Positions 12,737-25,296 of a stretch of DNA of 64,000 nt are shown piece by piece. Numbering within the stretch: the first letter of the stretch is position 1; the number at the start of each line of letters is the position of its first letter. The stretch is from Anastrepha obliqua. Taxonomy: Eukaryota; Arthropoda; Insecta; Diptera; Tephritidae. The notes below the pieces were generated by a model that did no database searches, was not told where the DNA came from, and saw only the letters and a list, made by a program, of their open reading frames with translations. The stretch lies in the NCBI RefSeq assembly GCF_027943255.1, contig NC_072892.1, positions 118,747,792 through 118,811,791 on the forward strand. The letters are read 5' to 3'. The translations under genes were made by a program, and so were the position numbers.

Positions 12737-14271
12737 CGCTCTCTATTCTATATTCTCCATTCAATGCTCAAAAAATGTGTTCAAATTTAGCTAAATTTTT
12801 TCCATGGCCCTTCCAAATTTATTTTTTTTCGAATGTGGGCAAATATTGCCATGCCATCAAATAAAATAATACATAAATTGAAAAGTGATATTTCACTTAA
12901 AAACTTATCTGCTTTTATTCATGCCATTAATGCCAGTCATTCCGACTTGTTTACCTTATTTTTCAGAATTTGTATTTTTCATGATTGGTTATGGAAAAAT
13001 TAAAAATCAATAACAATACATAAAATTTTCATTTACGATTTGTGTATGCCCCAAAAAGTATATTACGGTTATGCAGAACACAAAGTGCACACAGCCAGCC
13101 GCACGTGTAGATAGCAGCATATGCGGCCGATCGAACACGTTTTATGACAGGCCATAAAACCAGTCGATGGCCAAAGGGTTGTTTTTCATAAAATTTGAAA
13201 TATTTTTGTATTTGTTCCGTATGCATAAACATTTTATTTTGTTTGCTTTCGACATTTTCATTTTTATGATCCTTTTATTTATCTTTTGTTCGTACGGCAT
13301 TTTCATGCTACCTCAAATTATGCTTTTACCTGCCAAGTATTGTGAATTTTATGCTTTATTATCAGTTCGCATGTGTTGGCATTAATGGTGGACATCAGTC
13401 GTGTTGATCCTCCACACACACACACACGCGCGGAAACACACTGACACATACGCATATTGAAATACATATCTATATGGCTATTTACGAGAGCTTACACCTG
13501 TGAGTGTGTTTATGAGTGGGAATTAAAGATAACGGCAACAAATGCAAAAGTTTTATAGAAATTAATATACGTGATGCTCATACATTTGTGTGTAAACTCA
13601 TATGAATAAAGGGGGACTCTAAAGTATAGGTTTACATATATTTGCAGTAAATGTAATTTTCCTATTGACTACATTTTCTCGATCAAAATAAAAACTTTAG
13701 TTTAGTGGCATCATTCAATATCATTTATATCCACAAACTTATTTCCAAGATGGGTGTTGTGCTGCCCAAATTATCGCAATGTTTAAACGGCCAACAAATA
13801 AAATTGACGAATGTGGCAAGCGGAAAGGCTGTATTTGATGACCGAGTAGCAAACACTGCAGAGAGTGAGAATTTCGTCTGGGGTTTGAATGCTACCGACC
13901 CAAGATTTCTAACTTTTTGTGAGCTGAACTCGAAGCTGATATTAAATATGCACTTCGAAAGAATGGCGCACAGTATATCGAGTAATCGATAGACTATAAA
14001 TCGTGTTGCAATCACTAATACAGTTGGCTGCGGCGGAGCTATCATTTGCTGTGACTGCTAGACTTATTTCGGTTGTGGTGGTCTTAATGATCGACATTAT
14101 AAAAATAAATTTGAACCAGACAGACAATAAAGCTTTCGCATGATTATCGACACTATCATTCCTCAGTTAGTGCTAGAACCTGACAGCAATCGCGCAGACA
14201 GGAAAGTGCACTGCCAGGCACACAGACATATTGGGGAAATCACGTTTCTTGAATACGGAAACACTTTTGTT
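12737..14271. other. No gene seen; CA microsatellite
   Basis: A CACACACACACACACGCG run lies at about 13,413-13,430. The 95-codon frame at 13,705-13,992 has no recognisable feature and I do not call it. Confidence 0.5.
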
Positions 14272-14511
14272 TTAAGGGGTTATATAGAGTTAGAAGGCCA
14301 AAAAAAACGAATTTTCTAGAAATTATTCTGAGAAAACTTTTAAATTTAAATTGGCTTTTCCGTTTTCGAGTAATATTGGTCACCAACTTTGAAAATATCA
14401 TTTTGAGAAAAAGCGCTGCCGCTCCGGCTTTGTACTTTCAAGCACTCTGAAACGCCTTTTCAAATTTGCGTGTAACTTCGAACGATATTAAATTTTCAGT
14501 GTGCATTCTTA

Positions 14512-14798
14512 AATATACATATCGTCCCCTTAGTATAACAATAGCCTATGTGCTCATAGGCTATTATTTTTTTATTGAATTTTTGGACTCTACATCGTCG
14601 ATTTTATATGTGGTCAAAATTTTGTCAAATTCTAGTTCCACAAAGTGGGTCAAAACGTCAGTCCAAAAATAATAAATATTTACAGACATAACGAGATTTG
14701 AGTGAGAGCTACTTTCGACAAAAAGTTTGAAATTCATTTTCTCAAAACATCAACAAATTTATAGGCTATTTTAATACTAAGGGGACGATATGTATATT
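14512..14798. mobile_element. Inverted-repeat element (MITE-like)
   Basis: The left end (14,512-14,549, containing CATATCGTCCCCTTAGTAT) is repeated in reverse complement at 14,761-14,798 (ATACTAAGGGGACGATATG). The arms are 38 bp with about two or three mismatches. A small inner palindrome, ATAGCCTATGTGCTCATAGG, sits just inside the left arm. No coding sequence lies between the arms. The surrounding block, from TTAAGGGG at 14,272 to about 14,855, may be the full element, with this arm pair as subterminal inverted repeats. Confidence 0.75.
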
Positions 14799-14855
14799 AA
14801 GAAAAAAAAAATAAAACAAAAAAAATCTATTTTTAGAAAATTTTAACTGTATACG

Positions 14856-15956
14856 CCTTACGTTCATAATATGCAAAATAAATTGAGGTTTGCTAATTTT
14901 ATTTTTATTTTCTTGAACATACTATGTACCACCCTGTATTCGCATGCTATGTATTTGTATGACTCGATAAATAATTTTGTTTATTGGCGGTTTGTTGGAT
15001 TTTAAATAAAAACACTTGCTTTGGTGTGTATGCGCGAGCAAATTGTTTGCCTCTTGGCTTGACATAAATTCTCCAGTAGTCAAATGGAAAAAATTAGTTG
15101 GTGAAAAATTCAACATGCACTATAGCGGAGTTTTATATACATAGGTACAATATTTGTAGTATAAGTAAGTGCCAGCATAGTTTACATTTCTGTGTATGTA
15201 TTATTCAATGCTTGGGCAGATATTTATGAACCAGCTTATGCACTGTACTATTTTGCGCTTGGATTGGAAGGGCGAAAGACTCTTTGCCGGGAAAAGAATC
15301 GTAGATCAGAAATATTGAAAAAAAAAAATAATAATAATTATGAATGCAGCATCTTTGCCGCGCTGCAATAGTCCTTGGTACCCTCCAGCCATTAAGGCGT
15401 AAGTTGCAAACTGTTATATTATTTATAGACTTGTATATATAAATTGGTGTAAATGCGCGCTTTATAATTTTTACATACAAGTTTTCGCTATCATACAACT
15501 TTTACATTTAATTGCGCGCCACATAAATTTATTGTATATAATCGGGTAAAATATATGAATTATGGGTGAGCTTAAGTTCTTTGTTGCTGGTGTGAGTGGG
15601 GTATGGGCATGAGTGACTACAGAAGCTAAATTCGCATAACACTGTGCTTAAATTTTTCGAATAGACTGTATCACTTACTTGTATATGTAAACTATTTTTG
15701 TTATGATTGCTTACAATATGTGACCAGTGGGCAAATTTCATCTCCGATTTTGCATTATTCCGATTTTGGACACCTTTGAGTAAATAAATGAGTTTTGTGT
15801 TTGAAAAAAAAACAAAAAATAGAAACTGAAACTGAAACAATTTAGAGATAGCACCAAATTCTAGAGGTTATAAATATCCCTAATTTGCCCTTAAAGGTAA
15901 AAGTATTTAACTAAACTTTAAGCATAGTTTACTTCGTAGTGAATAAAATAAGCCAA
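14856..15956. other. Gene-free DNA
   Basis: No recognisable protein, repeat ends or RNA. Open frames of up to about 100 codons on the minus strand look random. Confidence 0.5.
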
Positions 15957-16370
15957 AATGGGCCGCGCTAAGCTTTGTTCGGAGGAAAATGCCAGACTAA
16001 TGAAAAAAAAATAAGAAAATAAGGAAAACTGTTGGTGCAAATAGTAGAATTAATGAAATGTTCACAGAAAAGGTTTTCCGTACTAGTCATGGCGTGCCAA
16101 AAGTTGAAACTCGAGGAGGAAAATGTAAAACAAGAAAACTTAACGTTCTCAAAGGAGCTTCAAACTGAGCTAAATTTCCAAATTAGAAGTTGAAAAGTTC
16201 TATATGGATTGGTAGAAGCCGGATTAATAGCAAGAACTCATAGAAGAGTACCGTTGTTGGGTTTACAGAACAAAGCAAAAAGGCTTCAAATTGTAAAAAA
16301 AAACACCTCTTTCGTCGAAACTGGAAAAATGTGCTATGGACCGATTAAACAAAAGAGGTTGTCTGTAAAG
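15957..16370 (+). pseudogene. Tc1-like transposase N-terminal relic
   Basis: The relic starts at MGRAKLCSEE (ATG at 15,958). After many breaks it reads LYGLVEAGLIARTHRRVPLL and GLQNKAKRLQIVKKNTSF, then METGKMCYG-like sequence. These match the start and the second helix-turn-helix/linker region of Tc1-like transposases (MGRGK.L; RTVRR.L..AGL..R.P...PLL; K..RL.FAK.H). The catalytic domain is missing and stops are frequent. Confidence 0.65.
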
Positions 16371-19300
16371 TCGGTTTACTGACGATAGTTTAACAACGTC
16401 ATAAGAAAATACTGATGTAATGGTTCAATTTTCAAAACAAAATTTTAATTTTATTTGTTTGATAGATATTTCGTATGGATATAGAGAAGGAGGTAAATGG
16501 AATCGCAATGGAATTTATCAAATTACATTTACACAAACGTGAAAAATTACGCAACTTTTATCAAATTCATGAAAGATATGTTCGATTTCGATTGTGCATC
16601 AGACGTTAATAAGTACACAACACTAAGAGGCAACATCATCGATTGGCCTTTTTCAGGATACATTACACTCGAAACACCCCCTTTCATTTCCTACTTTTCC
16701 TATCATCGTCCTATTCTCAATGGTTCATTACTATGCACACAGGAAGAAAGCATATGCAAATACAAATATGTGAATTTATATACATATGCGCATATACATA
16801 CATATTTATGTATGCTCACTCAAGTAGGAGAGCGCCAGATGTCGAAAGTTGGCGAACGCGGGGGCCGATTGTGCCTCTTTGTCGTTCGTTCCGCACACTC
16901 GCTTGCAGTTCAAGCAAGGTAACGACACATGAGCCAGATAACGACGCATTTTTTGGTGCGTGTAGCCGGCTAGAACGAATTATAAGACGATACCACGTAA
17001 AAAATAAACATGTTAAGATCTGATGTAAAATAATACAAGTAAATCATTTGATCCCATATATACAAAAGGAGAAAACGGTAAAGCACGATGACAAATCAAT
17101 AATGTTGGTATGATCTTCGGAGGAAGGAGCGGATGTAATATTTTAGATAAAAAATAGAAGAGGTCGATGTGAGAAGTTCGGTTGCGGTTATGCTTTGCAA
17201 GAGAATAAATGCCCTTCAGATGGGAGTTTATACAAAGTAACGCTCGCAAGCATTAATTAAAATTGGCAAAAAAATTGTTTGAAAAAAGTGCGTGTTCTAG
17301 AATGACCGTCGCAGTTTCCTAGCTCAAACTGAATTGAGTATCTTTCGACAAGGTAATCGCGCCTTTCAAAGCCACAAATAGCGGAGAAATGTAGAACCAA
17401 AAACTCGGGGCATTTTATTTCATTCGATAAATGTGCAAATTTAGTAAATTCTGATTCGATTTCCAAAATAGTAATTTACTTTATTGAATAGACAATTCAA
17501 GTGATCTCAACTCCACGAGTTGTAAAGCAAGAAGAAGGAAAGGTTAATTATATGATACAAAAGAAAAGGTTAATCATGCAAAATGTAATGACAACTTAAT
17601 TAGTGATAGATGCTAAGCATAATGTTATTAATAACCAAAATAAATGATAGCTTCAACAATTCATGATAGCTTCAACAATTCAATGCAACAAAGAGGCGAA
17701 GAAGGCGTAAAGGCAAGGGGTGCGAGGAAATACTAAATTAATTTTTTCCATGTTCTCCAACACTGTTTGTTTCTATTAGTTTTCCCAGAGAACGCTTCTT
17801 GAGTTCGATGAAAATTTATTATGCTCTAGAATATTTAGAAAATAGGCTTTTTATTTTCCTAATTTATATTAACAGTTTTACAAGAATAGAAAAGACATAA
17901 AATATCCGGAGTTTTCAAAAATAAAAAATTGCCAAAAATTACATGAAAATATTTATTTGTATTATATTTTTCAACAGTGTATATACATATATATATATAT
18001 TTAACATCTTCGTTTTAAAACTTATTTGCAATTTTTCGTTTTAATTTCATTTGTTACATTTTTCATTCTCTTACCAAAACCAAATAAATTACACTTTTGC
18101 CCTTTATAAAAAATTTGAAAAAACTCAAACAATTTTAGACTTTTTAATCTGAATTTTTGGATAAATTTTAAGTACCTACATAGACTTATAGCTCATTGAG
18201 TTTTGATACATATAATAAATTCAAAGTTTAATAGGCTAAAAAATTGCTGTTTTTGATTTTTTGTTTCTGAACGCTTTTTGCATTTTATTGCATATAAAAA
18301 TGATTTTTTAGGAGGAAAATGCGCAAGAACGTTTGCAAAAACAAAAAAAGTAATTAATGAATAAAAATGCTGAACTCAAGTTATATGATTCCAGACGTAT
18401 GCGACGGGCAAGGCATAAATAAATTTGAAATTTCTCTCGATTTATTGGAAGTTTCCTATTGCACAACTGATCCAAATTATCGATAGAGGGTGATGAGTGT
18501 CTCTTTTCTAGGCTAACCAAAACCAACAATTAAAAGACTAAAGCGTTGTCGTAAGCCAAATAATGACGTGAATCTCAATGAAACCTACTGCCGTTAGTAT
18601 TCCAAATAAATTTTTATAACCAAAATATATTCTAAAGTTGGAAAGTGATATTAAAGTGAACGCTAAACGTTTTAATTTAATTTGAAGATATATAAAGAAC
18701 AGGAGAAGCACAAAAGCTTTTGGTGTTTCATTACATTTCAAAATGAGTTTTTTCAAGCTCCCAGACATCGCGGTTGCTAAATCTAAATCGGTTGCTGAAT
18801 TTCAGGATCAGATTGTCATTAACAGTTTATACTTTTCTTTTGTAAGGTGCAACCATATTCCAAAAATATTGCAGAGTTATTTGGGATCCTCTCTACATCA
18901 GGGGAGGAAAAAGGGTAGAAAAAATATAGAAACGATTTATCAGATATTCATCGCCTGTACTGGATTTTTAATATGTCCACTTATGGGCTACCAGCTTAAG
19001 GCAGGTGTGGAAAATTTTATTCGACAATGTTTATTATGGAGAGCGACATAGTCCCTCACCATTTTTAGTCTGCTATTTTTTATTAGCATTAATTCTTCTT
19101 CTTCTATTTTTAATCTTCCTTGCTGGACTAACTATTCTTTAAATGAACCACTCAATTGATGCATTAGGCACACAGTCAGGTAGATGTATTCTCGGAAAGT
19201 AGATATAGTTTCAAGGCTAAATTAATTTTTTACTTAAAATTACATAGTCTAGTAGTCGACCTGTGTAAAAACTCATTGATGAAATGAAATAAATAAAAAA

Positions 19301-19599
19301 TTTAATAAATGGACATCGGTTTAAGTATACCGGAGGTTTATTAATGAATACCGAAACATTGATCTATGGACCCTCATTTACTTGAACTTAAAAGATAAGA
19401 AAAAATATAGGAAGTATGGTTAGGGGAAAAATGGAAACAGAAGCTGGCACCATTAACTTCTTTTCAAACTTACCTGGCTGCTTGATGAATCTGATAAGCT
19501 TTTCGGGTGATACGGAATATGACTGATTCATCCTCAATACATCTAACCCGAAAACTTGCTCCTTACTCTAGGAAATGTCGGACAAAACAAAGGCAAAGA
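16371..19599. other. No supported gene; two unassigned open frames
   Basis: A 141-codon frame (16,497-16,922, plus) and a 102-codon frame (18,743-19,051, plus, ATG-initiated, starting MSFFKLPDIAVAKSKSVAEF) are the longest. Neither shows a known domain, signal peptide or clear splice sites, and both may be chance frames. A short direct duplication of GATAGCTTCAACAATTCA lies at about 17,646-17,682. Near 18 kb there is a TA run. Nothing else stands out. Confidence 0.4.
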
Positions 19600-19735
19600 A
19601 AGTGCTCTGAGTTGTCGATGTTTGGGTGCCAGATGAATTGACGCAAAATAACCTTTTAAATCGAATTGATCCAAGCCGCTCTTGTGAAAACCATAGCAAA
19701 GCAAACCTATTTTTGAAGCGGATGGTAACTTTTTT
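19600..19735 (+). pseudogene. Short mariner relic (cecropia-like)
   Basis: The frame reads VVDVWVPDELTQNNLLNRID and then LFLKRMVT. This matches the linker of cecropia/Hsmar1-type mariner transposases (L.VWVPHELT..NL..RI ... FLKRMVTGDEKW), stopping just before the first catalytic aspartate. Only about 135 bases remain. Confidence 0.55.
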
Positions 19736-20694
19736 ACTAAATAAAAATAAATGATTTTAAGCGAAGGAGATCTTTATTTTTACCGTTACGTACTCTATTG
19801 CTTGTCTGTTTGTTTACTGCCGCTGTCTACTTGATAGGTGCCAAATATGACTGAGGTACGACGCCATTTCCAAAAATAAAATATCATCCGATACGATGAA
19901 TAATTCCGCGCCACGTTGAACTGATCAGGGTTTATTACCAATAGAGAGGAATACTCATTCAGCTACACAAATGTGACATAAATCGAATAAATCTAACTTT
20001 AATTTAATTTCATAGTCGAATTAAAGCGAAAAAATGCTTAGTGGTTTTTATTTGAATGCATGTAACTGCGAAGTTGAAATTCGGAAGCAATATTCCTATT
20101 TATTCACAGGAAAAGTTTCAGTTAATTTTATGTTGTGCAATGATTAGCTGTAATTTTGTTATTTGCAACTCAAATTCGGCAGGATATGTACACAACCCCA
20201 GCGCGCTGTGTAGCCAACAAATAGCGCTGGAAATTTGCTTTGTTTATTATTTTCTGTTATTATCAAAATTGTAAATAGGATATTTTATGAAATGCATTTT
20301 TAATAAATACTAATAGCGACGTAATGATGCTTAGTGGTAAATGATTTTTGAATAAATTTTACTTCCTCTTTCATAGCTCGCTCGCGCACAATACAAACAT
20401 GAAAGTTTCGCATTTTCCAGCGTAGTTGGAGTGGTAATACCATGAAGCTTTCACAATTAATAAACTTTATGCAAAATGCGTAAAATTATGCATAATAATA
20501 TAAAGGACTCGCGGATTATTCTTAAAGGGGTTTTAGGCCTATCTTCTTCATTTTACCAAAATTGAATCTATAAAAAGTTAATTTATAAAATCTATTGTAA
20601 TTTACATAAAAAACATTATTTTACAAATTTTTTTCAAATATTCAAATTATATTCGGAAAAGATTTTATTGATTTAAAAGCCATAACATTGGATA
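19736..20694. other. Gene-free DNA with a TTAAAGGGG motif
   Basis: TTAAAGGGGTTTTAGGCC at 20,522 resembles the TTAAGGGG termini of other inverted-repeat elements in the window, but no matching opposite end was found. No gene is seen. Confidence 0.4.
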
Positions 20695-20960
20695 ACATTG
20701 AACACTTTCTCTGAGTGTACTGCCTTTGCTAGAGCACGGCTACGAGTTTTGGGTTCCGATGTCGTGAGAATGAGTAATATTCGTTCTCTAAAAGTGGAGG
20801 ATATTTACAGATTTACCAAAGAATCTCGAAAATTCTCACAGGAGTAACTAACTATTTCTATCTCTGTCTCTATTCTTTCCTATCTCTTTCTCTGATACTT
20901 TTCTCTTTGATAATCTACCCTCTCTCCAATGGGGTTTTTAACCTGAGTGTTTTAGGAGCC
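20695..20960 (+). pseudogene. LINE C-terminal zinc-knuckle tail
   Basis: The frame reads ECTAFARARLRVLGSDVVRM, SNIRSLKVEDIYRFTKESRK, FSQE and a stop. This matches the extreme C-terminus of RNase H-bearing fly LINEs, in which the last CCHC knuckle (EHFLC.CPAF...R...LG) is followed by a short tail. The upstream half of the knuckle is frame-broken (EHFL then a stop in the next frame). C/T-rich sequence after the stop may be its 3' untranslated region. This is a 5'-truncated LINE insertion. Confidence 0.7.
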
Positions 20961-21197
20961 ATCAAATCCCCTGGCGCTCCTTGGCTCGACCTATTTAAAT
21001 TTCAATTCTAAATAAGTTATTTGTTGCGAACTGACTTCCTCGGACTTCATATAACAAATTATTTTATTTGTATCAAAAATCTAATTCGATCTGAACTCTC
21101 TCAACTCTCCCGTGACTATACAAAATATGATGTTTGTTTTAATTTAGTGCAGTATTATTGTCAAGACTCGAGTTATTATCGGGGGCCGATGAGGATA

Positions 21198-22371
21198 TTA
21201 GGTGGCAACTATGTTCTCGCTGTTTTTTTTTTTGATGAGAATATAACTTTATTCTGAAAAATGGTTACAAGTGAATCATTGAAAGTATTGCTTATCGCTG
21301 GCTACTATTTTTTCCCATCTCGACCATGTGCCATCGATCGGAACAGGTGATAATCTGACGGTGCACTATCTGGAGAATATGGCGGGTGGGGTAGGATTTC
21401 CCATTACAGTGTTTCCAGGTATGTTTTAACGAGTTTGGCAATATGAGGCCGAGCGATGTCATGCTGTAGAATCACTTTTCCATGCCTCTCCGCGTATTGC
21501 GGCCGCTTCACGCGCAGTTCTCGGCTCAATCGCATCAATTGAAGTCGATACAGATCGCCAGTGATGGTTTCGCTTGGTTTTAACAGTTAATAATAAATAA
21601 CAACAACTTGGTCCCACCAAATACAGAGCATAACCTTCGCAGCGTGAATATTCGACCGAGGCGATGACGTGGAAGCATGACTGGGCAGTCCTCATGACTT
21701 TCTTTTCCTTAGATTGCTGTAGTGAATCCATTTTTCATCACCCGTGACGATGCGTTGAAGAAAACTCTTCTTTTTTTGTCGCTGGAGCAGTTGTTCACAA
21801 GCGAAAAAACGACGTTCAACATCCCTTGGCTTTAACTCATAAGGAACCCAAGTCCCCTGTTTCTGAATCATTCCGAAAGCATTCAATCGCTTGGAAATGG
21901 ATTGGCGGGTAACCCCTAATACTGAAGAAAGCTCTTCTTGCATTTGACACGGATTTTCATTGAGCAATTCCTCCAATTCAAGGTCTTCGAAGGTTTGTGG
22001 CTTTCCCTCACGCGGACGGTCGTCAACATAAAATCACCGTTTTTGGAAGCGACGGAACCAATCTCGGCACGTTGTTTCACTTAAAGCAGCATCTCCATAA
22101 ACTTTTTGTAGCTCTCGATGCGCTTCAGCTAATGTTTTTTTTTTTTTGAATGAAAGAGGAAAATCAGCACTTCCCACAAATGATTATTCGGCACAAAATC
22201 AGACATTTTCACAAAACCAAAATACCAAAACAAAATCAGTAATGTGTCGAAGCAGTTTGCTTACCATATATGTAAGCTTGGTTTATGACGTTTATGTTAT
22301 GTTAGAATCGACTAGCGTACATTGCTGGCGGCATCTATTGCTAAACAGCGGGAACTTAGTTGCGCACCTAA
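21198..22371 (-). mobile_element. mariner element with both ends and TA duplication
   Basis: The left end TTAGGTGGCAACTATGTTCT (21,198) and the right end (reverse complement TTAGGTGCGCAACTAAGTTC, ending at 22,371) are terminal inverted repeats of about 28 bp, with one gap and two or three mismatches. TA flanks both sides (21,196-21,197 and 22,372-22,373), the standard target duplication of the superfamily. At 1,174 bp it is slightly shorter than a typical 1.3-kb mariner because of an internal deletion in the transposase. Confidence 0.9.
21276..22206 (-). pseudogene. mariner transposase pseudogene (DD34D)
   Basis: The probable start is MSDFVPNNHLWEVLIFLFIQ at 22,206. The protein then runs through a helix-turn-helix region (AEAHRELQKVYGDAALSETT, CRDWFRRF) and a second one (GVTRQSISKRLNAFGMIQKQ) to the linker WVPYELKPRDVERRFF. 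The three catalytic aspartates are all recognisable: IVTGDEKWIHYS, VILQHDIARPHIA and PPYSPDSAPSDYHLF. Thirty-four positions lie between the second and third. The end is RWEKIVASDKQYFQ and a stop at 21,276. Frameshifts after the first aspartate, internal stops and loss of about 100 bases after the third catalytic block (RSMAHG joined to RWEK) make it inactive. The group is mauritiana-like by motif, with no phylogeny run. Confidence 0.85.
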
Positions 22372-23991
22372 TATATTTATTTCTATTTAAAAAACTAATC
22401 TTTCAGTGTACGCAAAAACAAGTCTAAGGGTAGTGCATGCAGTGATATACGATAATGAGCTTCAACGCTTAGTATTTGAGTAATCGTAACCTGTTTAAAC
22501 AAAGTCATTGATTTTACTAGCTATCCAGCATTATTGTGTAATCTTTTAAACTCAACTTGAGCATTGTTCTTAGCGAAAGCATTTCGTCGCGTTTACCCAA
22601 CATCGCATCATCATTGGCAAATTGCATAATTTTTCTGTTTTGGCTGGCACTATTTAATAAATTTTAAAGTAAAATTCTTATGCCAACTGGTTATGAATGG
22701 ACTATGTTGCAGTAAAAATCTATGCGTATCCCATTCCCTGCTCTCCAAATATTTCACATAACCCGTTCACTGGGTACATAAACAGTTTGCCACTTACCCA
22801 GACATGCCTGAAAATGTCAGCGCATTTAATCATGGCATGCGGCGTTTGCGGCGGAGAAAAACGGTTATAGAAAAGCGGGGAAAAAAGTATATAAATAAAT
22901 AAATAATAAAATACAAAACCACCACTGCATGCCTCAACGCTTTAGCTGGAAATAGCTTGTCAGTTCAACGCTGCACTGTTTGCTGTTTCTGCTGTTGCTG
23001 GGTAGCAAAGCGGAAATGAATGCATTTCCTATGTAACAAATGCATTTCATATATCAAAAACGCACACACACGCAACCGCACAAGAATCAGCAACAAAAAT
23101 ATACAAACAATGGCCGTTATGAAAGCATACAAATGCAACAACAACAAAAAGGATAAGCAACAAAACAAAAAAATGAGCCAAAGAAAAAGTAATAATAATC
23201 AACCACACATTTGAGTTGCTCCAACTTGCGCTGCCTGACGGTTGTAGGGGAGGAGGAGGGCGCATGGGTGGTACAGAGGCTGATATTGTTTGCTCCATTG
23301 CAGGTTGGTTGCTGCCTGCGTTGTGCGTGCGCTCGCATTAATTCATTCATTCATTCATTCATTCTACTATTCGTTCAATCGTTCATGCATTCATGCCACC
23401 GCTCATTGTCAGTCAGACATTTCGAGGGGCACGTTTATGAATTTTTTAAAAGCACTTATGTACATAAGTAACTGAGTACGCATTAACAACTGACAGGATA
23501 AACTTGCACCCTTATTGTTTGCTTGTCTGCCGCAGCATTGCCTTGGTTTTCTGGTTTTTCCAATTGACGGTCTGATTTGGCTTGGCTTGGCCTGGCCTCA
23601 ATCTGTTGCATGCGTTCGGGATGTAGCGCAGCGGTGTGGCAGCATCGCTTATTTAGCATTCCAGCTGCGCTTTGGAGCTGCATTCTCTACCACTTGACGA
23701 GCGTTGATGCGTAGTTCCGTTGCTGTGAATTGTTGTACAACTACCATCTTTTGAGTAAAATATAAAGCCCCAGACTATGGTCGATCTGAAGAGGTAGGCG
23801 GTTACACGGCTACTTGAGTTCTTTTATTAAAAGCTTATGAAGTGAAAGTGTGTGCGTGTGGCTGTGGGTGCGCGACTACGTTGGTGAAGGAAATAAGTAA
23901 AAAAAAAACACTGGAGTGATGCAGAAATTCATCGGTTAATTTGAAACGATTTAAGAAAAAAGCTAAACTTTGAGTTGATCACACAATACAA
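22372..23991. other. No gene seen; (ATTC)n microsatellite
   Basis: An ATTCATTCATTCATTC run lies at about 23,338-23,364. The several overlapping frames at 22.9-23.7 kb on both strands encode low-complexity or unrelated peptides. The 23.2-23.7 kb stretch is more GC-rich than its surroundings and could be host regulatory or exon-adjacent DNA, but no coding signal is convincing. Confidence 0.45.
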
Positions 23992-24004
23992 ACAAGGTGG
24001 CGCA

Positions 24005-25245
24005 AAATCAATCAACCAAGTTACGCATCTTGGAGTGATACTCGACTTCAAGCTCCATTGAAAGGAGAATACGGCCAAGATAGCTTTCCACTCCGGCAAA
24101 TCTGTGTTCGGAAAAAATTGGCGACCCCAGTCACAAGTCGTTTTTTGGATGTACAACTTAATAGTTCTGCCAATTTTAACACACGGATGCCTGGTTTGGT
24201 GGAAGATCTTCAAAAGGGCTGTACTATTATTATACTGGGGCATGTACAAGAGACTGCTATTACTGATATAACCGGAGCATGAAGAACTTGTTTTTAGCAC
24301 CCATCAAATTTCACGTTATTTTCATCGCTACGGAAAGTGCGGTCAAGTTAAAGGAAGTTGTCCTCTGGAGGCGGTCTTTCAAGGGACATGGTCGCATTTT
24401 TTGGCAGTTAACACCGCATTTCTCTGAACTTCGTACAGATCTCTCCATCCGTAAACAGGATTTGAGGGTCGTAACAAGGCAATCTTTCCAAGTAGGTAGA
24501 ACTGGGAAGAGGGTAAATCTGTACCGATGTTGGTACCACTATCTTTACTGATAGATCCAAGATGGAATCGAGAGTCGGAGAGTCTCTAAAAACAGACAAT
24601 ATATTTATTTCCTTACAATTGACGAATACTGCTAGTGCGATCCTGCAGGCATGCAAAATGCTTAAGGAACGTGGGAGCAAGGGAGATATTAACATTTTTT
24701 CCGGAAGCCAAGCCGCGATCAAGGATCAGACAAGGACCAGACAGGTCAACTCCTGTAAGGAGGAGATCAAATCTTTTGGGTATGGAGGTAACATTTCAAG
24801 AAATGAAGAAATGATGATGAGTTTGCCAAGAAGGGATAGACTGAATTGGTCCTAGACGTCAAGTACCCGATCATCGGCATCTCCCTGACCGATGTTAAAA
24901 GAGAATTGCATAATTTATTTCTCAGAAAAGCGCACGAAAGATGGAGCTCCATTTCTTCATATACTACTTCGAAAAGCCTTCGGCCCCAGTACAATAAACG
25001 CAGCACGCAGAAAATTCTGGTGACGTCACGCCATTCAATTTCCAAACACATAGCTGTGCTTACGAGTCATTAGACGATTGGCACACGTCCAGAAAAGCTA
25101 GATTTACCATATAATCTCCATTGCAGAAGCTGTGGGGCCCTTTTAAAGAAGAAGACTGTTGAGCACTTTCTCTGTAACTGTCCGTGCCTGGCAGCTCGAT
25201 GATTTAAGTCTCGTACAGACCGACTACCACTATAACCTAACCTAA
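24005..25245 (+). pseudogene. RNase H-bearing LINE, 3' half, broken
   Basis: The order of blocks is: the end of the reverse-transcriptase region (QVTHLGVILDFKLHW, FWMYNLIVLPILTHGCLVWW), a linker (LWRRSFKGHGRIF), an RNase H domain (FRLTNTA-like region, AILQACKMLKERG, INIFSGSQAAIKD), then the zinc-knuckle tail (CRSCGALLKKKTVEHFLCNC with PCLAAR). The RNase H TDGS block is frame-broken near 24,545. The third acidic block reads SGSQAA instead of SDSQAA, and many frameshifts interrupt the rest. This fits the I/LOA/R1-type LINE plan of reverse transcriptase, RNase H and CCHC. The insertion ends near CCTAACCTAACC at about 25,234-25,245. A minus-strand relic of the same or a close family lies at 43.5-44.3 kb and shares the string CTTCGTACAGATCTCTCCAT. 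Confidence 0.8.
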
Positions 25246-25296
25246 CCTTAGCTTAGGGAGGGTGGGCGAACCGAAGATCGTGGGAATGTTTCTCTG

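Noticed and set aside
12075..12790. Two overlapping 220-codon open frames that would look like a membrane protein
   Set aside because: They are reading frames of a 7-bp tandem repeat. All frames give the same peptide and no start context or non-repeat domain exists.
13705..14045. Opposed 95- and 106-codon frames as a conserved exon
   Set aside because: No recognisable domain and no splice boundaries. The two strands are equally open, which is typical of chance.
16497..16922. 141-codon open frame as a host gene
   Set aside because: No domain, no splice-site support, and overlapping frames of similar size in AT-rich DNA. Insufficient evidence.
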